46,315 nt of DNA, taken from Spirochaetia bacterium UBA2205. Its GTDB lineage: Bacteria; Spirochaetota; UBA4802; UB4802. The stretch's first letter is position 1; each line of letters begins with the position of its first letter. The DNA is taken from contig DCUV01000043.1 in NCBI GenBank assembly GCA_002328585.1, forward strand, positions 1-46,315, written 5' to 3'. This document shows, one piece after another, positions 28,597 to 37,707 of this stretch. The notes beneath the pieces are model-generated. The model saw nothing but the letters and a program-made list of their open reading frames with translations, ran no database searches and was not told the DNA's origin. The position numbers were made by a program, and so were the translations under genes.

Positions 28597-29178
28597 ATGA
28601 AAACAAAATTGTATACTATAATACCATTACTCTGTATTGTTGTTTTGCTTTCATGCACAACAAATGAAAAGTCAGCAGTGAGCACTATAGTACATTCTAT
28701 CAATGGACAGCCCGTCATTCCTTTTACCGCTAACAAACTGTACATTGAACCATTTAAAAATGAAACAGGCATACAGCACTATGAAGATACTATGAAAATA
28801 AGGATTGTTGAAAAGATTGTTGCAAACGGCAGGCTGGCGATAGTTACATCAGAAGAAGCAAGCGATGTAAAACTCATGGGTACACTACAATCATTGCAAA
28901 TACAGCCCATAACCATTGACTATGCGGGGATAGTGAAAAAAAAGAGATTATTGATTATTGCTGTGATAAGTTTAGTAAATATGCACACTAAAACGTTTAT
29001 TTTTCGCAACATTACGGTGCAGGCATTTAAGGAATACTCTGATATTGAAGCACCCATTACACCAATCAATATCGTTCAGGATGAGGTTGAACAGATGTTA
29101 GCCTCTCGCATTACTCTGCAGGTTGAAACAGGCTGGCATACTGCACTCAAAACGGACGCTGAAAAAGGGAAAAAATAG
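28597..29178 (+). CDS. lptE: LptE-like lipoprotein (LPS assembly)
   Basis: 193 residues with a lipoprotein signal (MKTKLYTIIPLLCIVVLLSC, Cys20). The mature domain shows the LptE layout: KLYIEPFKNETG strand, an AIVTSEEASDVKLMGTLQSL segment, and PITIDYAGIVKKKRLLI. LptE plugs the LptD barrel and helps place LPS in the outer leaflet. The next gene is holA, the classic lptE-holA pairing across bacteria, which supports the call. A second-rank reading is a generic LptE/DUF4136-like lipoprotein. The stop codon lies one base before the holA start. Confidence 0.75.
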   Translation: MKTKLYTIIPLLCIVVLLSCTTNEKSAVSTIVHSINGQPVIPFTANKLYIEPFKNETGIQHYEDTMKIRIVEKIVANGRLAIVTSEEASDVKLMGTLQSLQIQPITIDYAGIVKKKRLLIIAVISLVNMHTKTFIFRNITVQAFKEYSDIEAPITPINIVQDEVEQMLASRITLQVETGWHTALKTDAEKGKK

Positions 29179-29179
29179 T

Positions 29180-30187
29180 ATGGCATCGTTGCTAACATAC
29201 AATGAGTTTAAAGCAACAATCAATAAACAGGAACTATCGCACATATACTGTTTTTGTGGCGATGAACAGCTCCAGAAAGAAGAAGCAGTTTTAAAAATTG
29301 CATCAATAATCTTTAAATCAAAAAAACCGGAAGACTACACAATAGCTACATACTTTGCTGATGATAATCTTGAACTGGCATTATCAAAGGTTTTATCACA
29401 TTCACTTTTTGACAGCGCTTCATTGTATGTTATAAAGCACTGTGAAAATGTTACTGCCAATAAAAAAATTCACTCCATGTTCAGGGATTGTGTAGCCAAT
29501 ATCCCCGATGCAAGTTATGTTATCTTTGATACCCAGGAAAATAAACCTCCATCACTTATCCCTGCTGATAGTATGAAAAGTATTCCAGCCGTACAATTTT
29601 ACAGGCCATTTGCAGAAAATTGCAAAAAATATATTTATAAAAAATGCAATAGCCTCAAGCTCACCATTACCGAAGAAGCAGCAGATCATCTGGTAGAATT
29701 TACTGCCAGCAATATTAAAGAAATTGATGATATTCTTAATCTTATCTCATTTTCAGAAACTACAGATATAACCATTGAATTTTTAGAGGGATTTTTAATC
29801 AATGAACGCGGATCAATAGAGTTTGAATTTGTTGATACATTTTTTTTAAAAGATAAAAGTGCATTGATGCTGTTTCAGGAAGCGTTACATAGAAACATAA
29901 ATCAGGTGTTACTGTTAACTTTGTTATTTAATCATGCTCAAAAAATCGAAGCATATCACATCAAGACGCAAAAAGGAAACACCCCGGAATCTTTGATGAA
30001 AGAACTCAAGATATATGGAAAAAGACAAAAAGTATTTGCAAAACAAGCTATAGTATTTAATCTTGAATCAATACGAAAATTCATAGCAAATGTATATGTT
30101 TACGATTATAAACTTAAAAGTTATCGTTTTAAAGGTATTTTTCAGGAAAACCCTATGTATGACCTTTTACTGCAATATTTAGTGTGA
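29180..30187 (+). CDS. holA: DNA polymerase III subunit delta
   Basis: 335 residues from ATG 29180; an earlier in-frame start at 29123 would overlap lptE. HolA is the clamp-loader wrench that opens the beta clamp. Family features: SHIYCFCGDEQLQKEEAVLKI near the N-terminus, the middle NSLKLTITEEAADHLVEFTASNI, the NEIDDIL-type helix (KEIDDILNLISFSE), and the C-terminal collar helices ending RFKGIFQENPMYDLLLQYL. The ATP-binding residues are not conserved in this family. GAAAAAGGG is placed just upstream. Part of the lptE-holA-cyaA run. Confidence 0.88.
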   Translation: MASLLTYNEFKATINKQELSHIYCFCGDEQLQKEEAVLKIASIIFKSKKPEDYTIATYFADDNLELALSKVLSHSLFDSASLYVIKHCENVTANKKIHSMFRDCVANIPDASYVIFDTQENKPPSLIPADSMKSIPAVQFYRPFAENCKKYIYKKCNSLKLTITEEAADHLVEFTASNIKEIDDILNLISFSETTDITIEFLEGFLINERGSIEFEFVDTFFLKDKSALMLFQEALHRNINQVLLLTLLFNHAQKIEAYHIKTQKGNTPESLMKELKIYGKRQKVFAKQAIVFNLESIRKFIANVYVYDYKLKSYRFKGIFQENPMYDLLLQYLV

Positions 30188-30199
30188 AACTATTAATGT

Positions 30200-32923
30200 A
30201 TGGACGTGTTACAAACTATTTCCGAGAATAAAGATAAATTCATTGCTTTTAACAATGAAAAATTTAAGCGGTTCCAGCAGCTTATCCCCAATCCCGCAAT
30301 GCGACGAATTGTCAATACCATACCCTTTTTACTATGCATTAATAACAAAAAGATGCCTGGTTTTGTAGAAGGTGAAGTGCCACTGGGAATAAAAAATTTT
30401 ACGCTGGACGACGATACCATGCGTTACCTGCATGGAAGATATCCAGGCACCACCTTCCATGATTTTGAACGTGGTGATTTTATAAAGATGTTTGCTGTAA
30501 TGGGAAGTGTGGGGACTGTAGCATACAATAAAAAATCAGATCTTGATTACTGGGCATGCATCCATAGAAATACAGTCGCTCAGGAGGCTTTTGATAATTT
30601 TAAAAAGAAAGTAACCATGGTACAGGAATGGGCATCAAAAGAGCTGGAAGTACCAGTACATATTTTTATTAACGATATCGAAAGTGTTAAAAATAATATA
30701 TTTGCTGAAGATGAAGAAGAAGCATTTGGCACAACCGTAGGTGCTGTACTCAAAGATGAATTTTTTAGAAGTTCAATCATCATTACCGGTAAAATCCCGT
30801 TCTGGTGGGTTGTTCCAAGTTTTATTCATGATGACGAATATGACGCGCTCTATAATCAACTTCCTGAAGACATGAAACGCGATGATTATATAGACTTAGG
30901 GAATCTATTTGAGATATCAAAGGAGGATTTTTTAGGCGCAGCCCTATTCCAGATTATTAAATCACTGGGTAATCCATTCAAATCTATTTTAAAGATTGGC
31001 GTTTTAGAAAAATATCTTTTTGGTAAAACCGATTCACCACTGTTAAGTCAAAAAGTTAAAATGCATGTTTTGTTAAGCCGGCTTACCAATTCAATACTTG
31101 ACTCATACTTATTGATGTTTGATGAAGTATATGATTACTATAGCCAGGTCATTAATGACCCTGCTCTCCTTCAAATTTTAAAACAAAACCTTTATCTAAA
31201 AATTGATCCGCAATTATCAAGATATTTAGGCATTAAGGATAAAAAGAATATTCCTTATAAAGTGGCAGTGATGTTTAAGTATGTTCATGACTGGAGCTGG
31301 AATCTAAAAATTATTGAAGATATGGATAATTTTGACAACTGGGACTTCCAACGGGTTATGCATTTCTGGGACACTGTAAAACGATTTATGCTCATGAGCT
31401 ATCAAAAAATATCAGCTCAATTCAACACCCTGAATCTAAAAAAGCAGATGTCCGAATCAGATTTTATTTTGCTGTCACGAAAAATCAAATCATACTTTTC
31501 TGTTGAGGAAAATAAATTTGAGAAACTCATCACATTTAAAGATACACCTGCGGAACCCATCCTGTATATTGAACCTATTAATGAAGGCATCCATGAAGTA
31601 AAGTGGCGTCTTTTTAAACGCAACCGCAGTGAAAAAAATGTTTTTACCACAACAACGTTGCGCACTGAAAATGACCTTGTTAAATTGCTGGTATGGTTAA
31701 CTGTTAACAATGTTTATGATCCTTCAATCACCCGTATTAATATACAATCAGGTTATGTGCGTATAAACCAGAATCTTGTTGTTGAACTTCTCAATCAGAT
31801 GTCACTTTTTTTTGCAGGAAAAGAAAAAATTAAAAATAAATATTATTTAAAACCTACTTTCACCATGCTGCACTGTATTATACTCAATTTTAACAATGAA
31901 GCAGTCGACCACCTCGATTCATTGTATCACGTTTATTCAACAAGCTGGGGAGAGCAGTTCATAAAGCGGTATAATGCTATAACCCATATTACCCCTATTT
32001 TACAAACCATGCTGCACGATGGGGTGGAATTATCTCTTCCTTTTGACGATTACTGCCTTATCAACAGTCCTGGAACGCATAGGCGCTTCTGTAAAAATTT
32101 CATTCAGCTTTTCAAAGAATCATATAAGGCGATAGTTACCGGCAAAACGCCTCATTGCCGATTTATTGGTGAACTTGAAGGTATCTATTTTGCTGCATTG
32201 CGAAATACTACTGTTGAGGTGCAGGCATTTGACAATATTGTCAAAGTTTTAACGACACTTACCTTAAAACCAGATGTTGAAACACACTATTCATTTTATG
32301 GTGATTCTTTTTATCTCCAGGCATTGCACACTCTTTACAACAAACGCATCCAGAAGGGCATAACAATAGGATACATTGAAGAAAATGACCGATTACAGGT
32401 ACACATAATTAATGAAAAAGGAAATATTTTTACCTTTTTTGCGCCAAAGAGTAGTAAAATGATTTTTTTATACCACATCTATGGATTTTGTACCAATGTT
32501 CTCAAACGCATCCCAAGCTCATCAAGAGAAAGTCAGTCCAGCATCATTTGTTATGGTGTTCAAACAGATCGCAGAGGGGGTATCAACATGGTAGATGAAA
32601 CAGGGAAGATACATGGGGATTATCTGCTGAATTTTACAAAGTCAAAAGCTTTACGTGTCCAGGTTGCCCGTCACATGGGAAATGAAATATTTTACAATTT
32701 TATTTTCCCCGATAATGTATCATCAGGTTTTATGACCATTAAGGAATTATATAGTGTTAAACATAAGATTGCCGAATTAAAAAAGGCGGGCATACCAATC
32801 TATTCATATATTGGCGAACTGGTATTTAATGACTTAAACCAGAAAGAAGCTTTATTAGGGTCAAGCATTTATTTTGTAGAAAAATACAAATTGGAATTGA
32901 TGCTGCAGCGTATACACAATTAA
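30200..32923 (+). CDS. cyaA: Class I (enterobacterial-type) adenylate cyclase
   Basis: 907 residues, close to the usual 830-850. It makes cAMP from ATP in the cytoplasm. The N-terminal catalytic domain aligns with E. coli CyaA: LLCINNKKMPGFVEGEVPLGI (MPGY-x-G-x-VPxGI), then MGSVGTVAYNKKSDLDYWAC, where GS plus D-x-D form the nucleotidyltransferase metal site, and KDEFFRSSIIITGKIPFWW (LDEFYRTA-x-xLAGK). The C-terminal regulatory part is longer and more divergent. Thirteen bases after holA on the same strand, so probably the same transcript. No strong ribosome site precedes the ATG. In my knowledge this class is mainly gammaproteobacterial, with scattered cases elsewhere. Confidence 0.9.
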   Translation: MDVLQTISENKDKFIAFNNEKFKRFQQLIPNPAMRRIVNTIPFLLCINNKKMPGFVEGEVPLGIKNFTLDDDTMRYLHGRYPGTTFHDFERGDFIKMFAVMGSVGTVAYNKKSDLDYWACIHRNTVAQEAFDNFKKKVTMVQEWASKELEVPVHIFINDIESVKNNIFAEDEEEAFGTTVGAVLKDEFFRSSIIITGKIPFWWVVPSFIHDDEYDALYNQLPEDMKRDDYIDLGNLFEISKEDFLGAALFQIIKSLGNPFKSILKIGVLEKYLFGKTDSPLLSQKVKMHVLLSRLTNSILDSYLLMFDEVYDYYSQVINDPALLQILKQNLYLKIDPQLSRYLGIKDKKNIPYKVAVMFKYVHDWSWNLKIIEDMDNFDNWDFQRVMHFWDTVKRFMLMSYQKISAQFNTLNLKKQMSESDFILLSRKIKSYFSVEENKFEKLITFKDTPAEPILYIEPINEGIHEVKWRLFKRNRSEKNVFTTTTLRTENDLVKLLVWLTVNNVYDPSITRINIQSGYVRINQNLVVELLNQMSLFFAGKEKIKNKYYLKPTFTMLHCIILNFNNEAVDHLDSLYHVYSTSWGEQFIKRYNAITHITPILQTMLHDGVELSLPFDDYCLINSPGTHRRFCKNFIQLFKESYKAIVTGKTPHCRFIGELEGIYFAALRNTTVEVQAFDNIVKVLTTLTLKPDVETHYSFYGDSFYLQALHTLYNKRIQKGITIGYIEENDRLQVHIINEKGNIFTFFAPKSSKMIFLYHIYGFCTNVLKRIPSSSRESQSSIICYGVQTDRRGGINMVDETGKIHGDYLLNFTKSKALRVQVARHMGNEIFYNFIFPDNVSSGFMTIKELYSVKHKIAELKKAGIPIYSYIGELVFNDLNQKEALLGSSIYFVEKYKLELMLQRIHN

Positions 32924-32929
32924 TACAAA

Positions 32930-33475
32930 TTACGATTCGCCACCCGGGAAGTTATCCTTAAAGAATCGTATCTTTTTTTTCTGTGTCTCCACTTCCTGTT
33001 TGTTTATTGTTCCTTTTTCCAGAGCAATATCAAGTAATTTGACATCCGTATCATCATGGTCATCTAATGTGGAAGGTATTTTTTCCTGCATTGTAGCTAT
33101 TTTTTTATCAATATCATCCTGCGTAAGCATAGAAAATTCCTGCTCATTGAATGCCTCTTCATCCAGTTCTGATAAAGCATCTTTTGATTTATGCAATTTT
33201 TGTTCTTTCTTTTTATTGCCTTTCTTTTTTGGTATCGCAACAAGTGGTTCTTTGATTTCCTCTTCTTCTGGTTGCAAATTAGCCGGCGGGTTGGCTATCT
33301 GCAATTCAATTAACTTTATACGTTCACCCAATAAAATATTTATTTGCTTTTCTATTGTAATAAATATTGGTTGCGTAAATGATTTATTGCTCTGTAATGA
33401 CTTTTCCAGTTTTCGCAGTTCACGAATATCCTGATCAATCATCTCTATACGTTTAAGCACATGAATAACTTTCAT
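32930..33475 (-). CDS. Coiled-coil cytoplasmic protein of unknown function
   Basis: 181 residues, no signal peptide or membrane segment. Residues 1-60 form a helix-loop-helix (HVLKRIEMIDQDIRELRKLE), then a charged Lys/Glu-rich linker (KKKGNKKKEQKLHKSK), then a helical acidic C-terminus ending FFKDNFPGGES. I do not recognise a family; it resembles short spirochaetal hypothetical proteins with low-complexity middles. Convergent with cyaA, 6 bp apart. Confidence 0.65.
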   Translation of the reverse strand: MKVIHVLKRIEMIDQDIRELRKLEKSLQSNKSFTQPIFITIEKQINILLGERIKLIELQIANPPANLQPEEEEIKEPLVAIPKKKGNKKKEQKLHKSKDALSELDEEAFNEQEFSMLTQDDIDKKIATMQEKIPSTLDDHDDTDVKLLDIALEKGTINKQEVETQKKKIRFFKDNFPGGES

Positions 33476-33569
33476 AGCTGAACCCCAATTAAAAGAAATT
33501 AATAATACTGTATGTAATAGTGAATCTATAATTAAAATAATGTCAATAAACTTTTATGATGCAATCACT

Positions 33570-34151
33570 TTAAACATCAAAATATATTGTTCTGTCATCA
33601 TCTACAGTAAAATGGAGATTGCATTCAGGACATTTAAATTTGCCAGAAGCATTAACCTTAACCATTGACTTGCACTTTGGGCATTCGACTACTATAGGGT
33701 TATCAAATATGATTGAGCCATGATCTGGTACAACTTTTTGTTTTTCTTCCGTATAGTGTTTGTCTTCATGAGTTTCTCCTGTTGCCTGTTCAGAGATATT
33801 CTGGTTGGGCAACCGTTGAGGGATAGTGTTTACTGCTTGCATTGCAAGGTCAACCGAATCAAAAATTGATATTCTAAGTGATACCATGTCAAGTAATGTT
33901 TTAACTTCACTATTGCAATTGCATACTACCAATATACCCCCTATGGAATATAGTACCCTTTCCGCATACATCAATGCGCCAATTCCTGTTGAACTGAGAT
34001 ATTCTAACTGCGAACAATCAATAATAACAGAAGAACATTCTTTTGTCAGAGATGATATATATTCTTCAAATTCCACTGCATTTGTATGGTTAACATAGCC
34101 TTGAACTGTAACCACTGCTATCGAATGTTCCACCCTATGTTGAATAACCAT
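33570..34151 (-). CDS. STAS-domain anti-sigma-factor antagonist fused to a zinc ribbon
   Basis: 193 residues. Residues 1-105 are a STAS domain (IAVVTVQGYVNHTNAVEFEE), with the phosphorylatable Ser in LEYLSSTGIGAL near residue 54. A polar linker of about 40 residues leads to a C-terminal zinc ribbon: ECPKCKSMVKVN and KCPECNLHFTV (two CxxC pairs). STAS proteins of this type bind anti-sigma kinases in partner-switching. Start supported by AAAGGAG 9 nt upstream. The gene is immediately downstream of the membrane sensor at 34158, with 6 bp between stop and start. Confidence 0.88.
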   Translation of the reverse strand: MVIQHRVEHSIAVVTVQGYVNHTNAVEFEEYISSLTKECSSVIIDCSQLEYLSSTGIGALMYAERVLYSIGGILVVCNCNSEVKTLLDMVSLRISIFDSVDLAMQAVNTIPQRLPNQNISEQATGETHEDKHYTEEKQKVVPDHGSIIFDNPIVVECPKCKSMVKVNASGKFKCPECNLHFTVDDDRTIYFDV

Positions 34152-34157
34152 AATAGC

Positions 34158-34973
34158 CTACTCCTTTACCGGTATAGCTTCTCTAATACCAGTATGTGGA
34201 AATTGTCTTCTTCCCTCATGAAAATGCAATCCTGTATCATAAGACATTGTTCTGTATACCTTTTTTTGCCTGGTATACACAATGACACCAGCAATGAGTG
34301 AAGTAAAAAAAGATACTCCACAGATAATCGCTATAATTATCATAATCTCGTTAAAAGAGCTATCAATTATCTGGTATACGGGTTCCTTGACAATAATGCA
34401 ATTTGCCGTTCCTACTGATTTTCCATTAATAAATACAGCCTTTGATACCAACCAGCTGTTTGTATCAATATCTTTATAAATAAAGCGTTTAATAAATGTA
34501 CGCATTTCTTTGCTAAAAGGAATTGTTATATCAGGCATAAAATAATCATTTATAAAAAGCTGCCCTGATTTGACGCTATGCGGATAAAGGATCATGTCGA
34601 TATTATACGTAAATTCATCATTTGCAATATTACCATTAAGCTCTGACTTTTTTGCTTCATCCGAGTGTGCTACAATTGTACCGTTATCCAGCACAAAAAA
34701 GATTTCTTTTATTCCCCTCAGCGATTGTTGCTGATGAAACAATGACACAAGCTTATATGTTGATTTTGTTGTATATGCTAAACCTGCTGCATCTGAGTAC
34801 ATCGTAATAAGTGTTTTGGAAATATTGTGTGTTTCAACGACAAAATTTGTAATATCAGCCGTTAATTCCTTATATTTAAAAAAAATGGCGATACTACTTG
34901 ATAGTATAAACAATGAAATAAATAGTATCGCAACAAACAAATAGGGAAACTTTATAATGTTTTTTTCATTCAT
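34158..34973 (-). CDS. Membrane sensor with extracytoplasmic Cache-like domain, no output domain
   Basis: 271 residues. TM1 at about 12-33 (LFVAILFISLFILSSSIAIF), an external domain at about 35-205 with the Cache-type strands KEIFFVLDNGTIVAHSDE and VSKAVFINGKSVGTANCIIV, then TM2 at about 212-235 (IMIIIAIICGVSFFTSLIAG) and a cytoplasmic tail of only about 35 residues. It lacks HAMP, kinase and cyclase domains. Its pairing with the STAS/zinc-ribbon gene suggests that it signals to a partner-switching module, but this is inference. Confidence 0.75.
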   Translation of the reverse strand: MNEKNIIKFPYLFVAILFISLFILSSSIAIFFKYKELTADITNFVVETHNISKTLITMYSDAAGLAYTTKSTYKLVSLFHQQQSLRGIKEIFFVLDNGTIVAHSDEAKKSELNGNIANDEFTYNIDMILYPHSVKSGQLFINDYFMPDITIPFSKEMRTFIKRFIYKDIDTNSWLVSKAVFINGKSVGTANCIIVKEPVYQIIDSSFNEIMIIIAIICGVSFFTSLIAGVIVYTRQKKVYRTMSYDTGLHFHEGRRQFPHTGIREAIPVKE

Positions 34974-35306
34974 AACTATTTGAAATAATGTTTATTAGTA
35001 TTTATACTATATTAATCATCGGAAAATATCATATTGATATATACAATTTTTATGGATATAGTGGCAAACAACTTTTCCCATTTTATTAACAATTGGGGAC
35101 AGCATATTTGTTACCGCTGTGTGCCCATAAAAATTATTAATAATTCAGTTTTTTGATGTTCTATGATTAATTGATATAATGAATCTCAGACATGTCATTT
35201 TGAACAAGGTGAAGAATCTTGTTGTTTTATGAAAGAATAGATTCTTCGGAACTACGTTCCTCAGAATGGCACAGTATTCTCTTGACAGAGGGGGACCATA
35301 ATTATA
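34974..35306. other. Divergent intergenic region with inverted repeat
   Basis: 333 bp, AT-rich at 34980-35170. The only clear structure is the inverted repeat at 35193-35271. No gene supported. Confidence 0.6.
35193..35271. repeat. Interspersed inverted-repeat element (second family)
   Basis: Left arm TGTCATTTTGAACAAGG then TGAAGAATCT (35193-35219); right arm AGATTCTTCGG ... CTCAGAATGGCA (35239-35271). The arms are imperfect inverted repeats about 20 nt apart. The pattern matches the 'TCATTCTGAAC-GAAGAATCT' palindromic elements common in many bacterial intergenic regions (from memory). Only one copy is seen in this window. Confidence 0.7.
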
Positions 35307-35966
35307 ATGACACCACAACCAGAAGAAATGTTAGAAGAATGGGATTGGGAAAAAGGTACCCCAACAGGAAAATCTATACCGCGAAGTGTTGCCCATAAAT
35401 ATGGCATAGCCCATGAAGGTGTTCATTTATGGATTGTTCGTTCTATGCCTGTTCAACAGATTGTGTTCCAGAAACGCGCTTCCCATAAAGATATGTACCC
35501 TGGTTATTTAGATATAACGGTAGGCGGGCATGTACCCTATGGATTAGATACCAATAAAATTCAAAAAGAGGCATATGAAGAGATAGGGATAGTACCTGAT
35601 GATAATAAACTCATTGATTTAGGGTATTTCCGGTATGAAGAAAAAAATGCTACTCTTTTTCACCGCGAATTCCAGAGGGTATATTTGTATATGTCAAATG
35701 AACCGTTGACAGCTTATTCATTTAATGATAATGAGGTAAGCGCGGCCTATGCTATACCTGTAGATTATTGCAAAGCTATATTTACCGATGACTATCCCAT
35801 GGAAGTAGAATCCTACAATGGACATCAGCTATTGTCCACTGTTGTTTCAAAGAATAATTTCCATCCATTGCTGTTTGCACCATCCATGAGTCATTATATG
35901 GATGTACTGTTCACAGCCATCGAACAATTGCTACAGATTGGCACAGTAACCATACGCATGTCATAA
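35307..35966 (+). CDS. Nudix hydrolase (isopentenyl-diphosphate-isomerase-like / YfcD type)
   Basis: 219 residues. N-terminus ends in the helix pattern GKSIPRSVAHKYGIAHEGVHLWIV, then strand QIVFQKRASHKDMYPGYLDI. The Nudix box is GGHVPYGLDTNKIQKEAYEE: the KEAYEE Glu residues that bind metal are present, while the first box Glu (GxxxxxE) is replaced, as in several IDI-like members. Substrate probably a nucleoside diphosphate derivative, not predictable further. GAGGGGGA lies upstream of the ATG. Fourteen bases before selU. Confidence 0.85.
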   Translation: MTPQPEEMLEEWDWEKGTPTGKSIPRSVAHKYGIAHEGVHLWIVRSMPVQQIVFQKRASHKDMYPGYLDITVGGHVPYGLDTNKIQKEAYEEIGIVPDDNKLIDLGYFRYEEKNATLFHREFQRVYLYMSNEPLTAYSFNDNEVSAAYAIPVDYCKAIFTDDYPMEVESYNGHQLLSTVVSKNNFHPLLFAPSMSHYMDVLFTAIEQLLQIGTVTIRMS

Positions 35967-35980
35967 AACGATAAAAACCT

Positions 35981-37003
35981 ATGCAAATACCATCTATCAC
36001 ATTTTGCGATAGTCGTTCCATAACTGATAAAGTATATGTGGATGTACGAGCACCCGTTGAATACACTAACGATCACATCCCTGATGCAGTCAACTACCCT
36101 CTTCTTGATGATGAACAGCGTGAATATATTGGCACGTTATATCATACCAGAGGCAGAGATGAAGCGCTCATGGAAGGAATAGAAATCGTTTCACCAAAAT
36201 TGAAGCCTATGGTTTCTTTTTTTTCATCACTATCACAATCCAGTCCCACTATTATTGTTTATTGTTTCAGGGGAGGGATGCGCTCCGAATCAGTAGTATC
36301 ATTTTTAAACAGTATTGGATTTAATCTCTTTAAACTGGAAGGTGGATATAAAGCCTATCGCCAGTTTATAAGGAACTATCTAACAAACTATTACTTTACC
36401 ATCCCTGTAGTTACAGTTTATGGGCTTGCTGGCTCCGGTAAAACAAAGATACTCCACCACAATCCCTATTCCCTTGACCTTGAGGGATGTGCAGGCAACC
36501 GAAGCTCGTTATTTGGCAGTCTGGGAATGCCAGATCATTCACAAAAATATTTTGAAAGCAGGATAGTTCATATATTGGATACTATCAACGTATGGCCCTA
36601 CTGCTTGCTTGAGGGCGAATCACGCAAAATTGGGAACTGCCATATACCACCAATAATTATGGATGCCATGCAAAAAGGAATAGCACTATGGCTAAATACT
36701 CCCATTGACGTCAGAATACAGCATATCTATCAGGAGTATATGCCTTTTATCACTGAAGAAGCTATAGTTGCCATAATGGACAAATTACAACCAGCTCTGG
36801 GTAAAACAAAAACGCAGTATTGCAAACAGTTGTTCTGCCATGGTAAGTATTTAGAATTTATACAATTTTTACTGCACCACCATTATGATCCTGAATACCA
36901 GCACAGTATCAAAAATATATCATTTACTGCATCTATTAACTACACTGAACCACATGATACTGCAAATACAATAGATGCTTTGATACATTCCATGCTACAA
37001 TAA
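35981..37003 (+). CDS. selU: tRNA 2-selenouridine synthase (SelU/MnmH)
   Basis: 340 residues, family length about 350. An N-terminal rhodanese domain (YVDVRAPVEYTNDHIPDAVN; active Cys in YCFRGGMRSESVV near residue 95) is followed by a P-loop ATPase-like domain (VYGLAGSGKTKILHH near residue 148). The enzyme replaces sulfur by selenium at U34 of certain tRNAs, via a geranylated intermediate, using selenophosphate. This domain pair is diagnostic. It implies that the organism makes selenophosphate (SelD), but no selD is in this window. The ATG has only a weak ribosome site. Confidence 0.93.
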   Translation: MQIPSITFCDSRSITDKVYVDVRAPVEYTNDHIPDAVNYPLLDDEQREYIGTLYHTRGRDEALMEGIEIVSPKLKPMVSFFSSLSQSSPTIIVYCFRGGMRSESVVSFLNSIGFNLFKLEGGYKAYRQFIRNYLTNYYFTIPVVTVYGLAGSGKTKILHHNPYSLDLEGCAGNRSSLFGSLGMPDHSQKYFESRIVHILDTINVWPYCLLEGESRKIGNCHIPPIIMDAMQKGIALWLNTPIDVRIQHIYQEYMPFITEEAIVAIMDKLQPALGKTKTQYCKQLFCHGKYLEFIQFLLHHHYDPEYQHSIKNISFTASINYTEPHDTANTIDALIHSMLQ

Positions 37004-37020
37004 TAACCGCCATTTTTTTC

Positions 37021-37049
37021 TTGACTTTACTGCCTATCTATAGTAGTAA
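37021..37049 (+). promoter_or_regulatory. Possible promoter for the lpoB-like gene
   Basis: TTGACT (37021-37026), 17 nt, TAGTAA (37044-37049), about 70 nt before the ATG at 37120. The -10 box is weak. Confidence 0.4.
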
Positions 37050-37119
37050 CTATTTCCTTAGTTCCTTTTTTTATGCAAAACAAGCCTTAATCTCTATAAT
37101 AATTCAGGAGGTTATATTT

Positions 37120-37692
37120 ATGAAAAAGCTTTCATTGCTATTGATAATTTTTATTATTGGTTTTATAGCCTGTGGTGGTGGCGTGCAATATAAAGATGCA
37201 GACAAAGCCGAGGGCTCACGTGAATGGGGACCAAAAGAAATCAAGATGACAGTTAATACAATGGTTGAGTCAATGTATTCATTTTTAAAAGATGAATGGA
37301 AAAAACCTGCCTACATTGAAGTAAAACAAATCCGTAATAAAACATCTGAGCACATTGACACAAAAATGCTTGCTGATGAAATAACGACAAACCTTATTAA
37401 ACGCCGCATAAAATTTATAGACCAATCGCTTACTACTGATGCAATTTCAGAAATGGAAAAGGGTATGACCGGCATGGTTGATCCTGAAAGCGCTATCCCG
37501 GTTGGCGAATTAAAATCACCAAATATGTATTTGACTGGTGAGGTAAGGGAAAATGTGCGCACTGTAGGAAGTAAAACAGTTCAATATTTAGTTGTTACCT
37601 TAAAGCTTATTAATCTGAAAACGCAGGTGGTTGAGTGGCAAGATCAACAGGAATTTTTAAAATCAGCCAGTAAAAAGAAAATAACATTTTAA
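37120..37692 (+). CDS. lpoB: LpoB-like lipoprotein (penicillin-binding-protein activator)
   Basis: 190 residues from ATG 37120, chosen by AGGAGG 9 nt upstream and an immediate lipoprotein signal (MKKLSLLLIIFIIGFIACGG, Cys18). The mature part carries the LpoB/COG3417 pattern: REWGPKEIKMTVNTMVESM, IEVKQIRNKTSEHIDTK, LADEITTNLIKRRIKFIDQS, and the closing strand VQYLVVTLKLINLKTQVVEW. In E. coli LpoB stimulates PBP1b from the outer membrane. The next gene is a COG3014-type lipoprotein, a neighbour seen beside LpoB homologues elsewhere. A direct PBP target here is not shown. Confidence 0.82.
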   Translation: MKKLSLLLIIFIIGFIACGGGVQYKDADKAEGSREWGPKEIKMTVNTMVESMYSFLKDEWKKPAYIEVKQIRNKTSEHIDTKMLADEITTNLIKRRIKFIDQSLTTDAISEMEKGMTGMVDPESAIPVGELKSPNMYLTGEVRENVRTVGSKTVQYLVVTLKLINLKTQVVEWQDQQEFLKSASKKKITF

Positions 37693-37707
37693 TACGGAGT
37701 AATTTGT

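Noticed and set aside
28586..28617. TTGACT and TATACT as a promoter for the LptE-like gene
   Set aside because: The spacer is 20 nt and the -10 box falls inside the coding region, so it cannot drive this gene.
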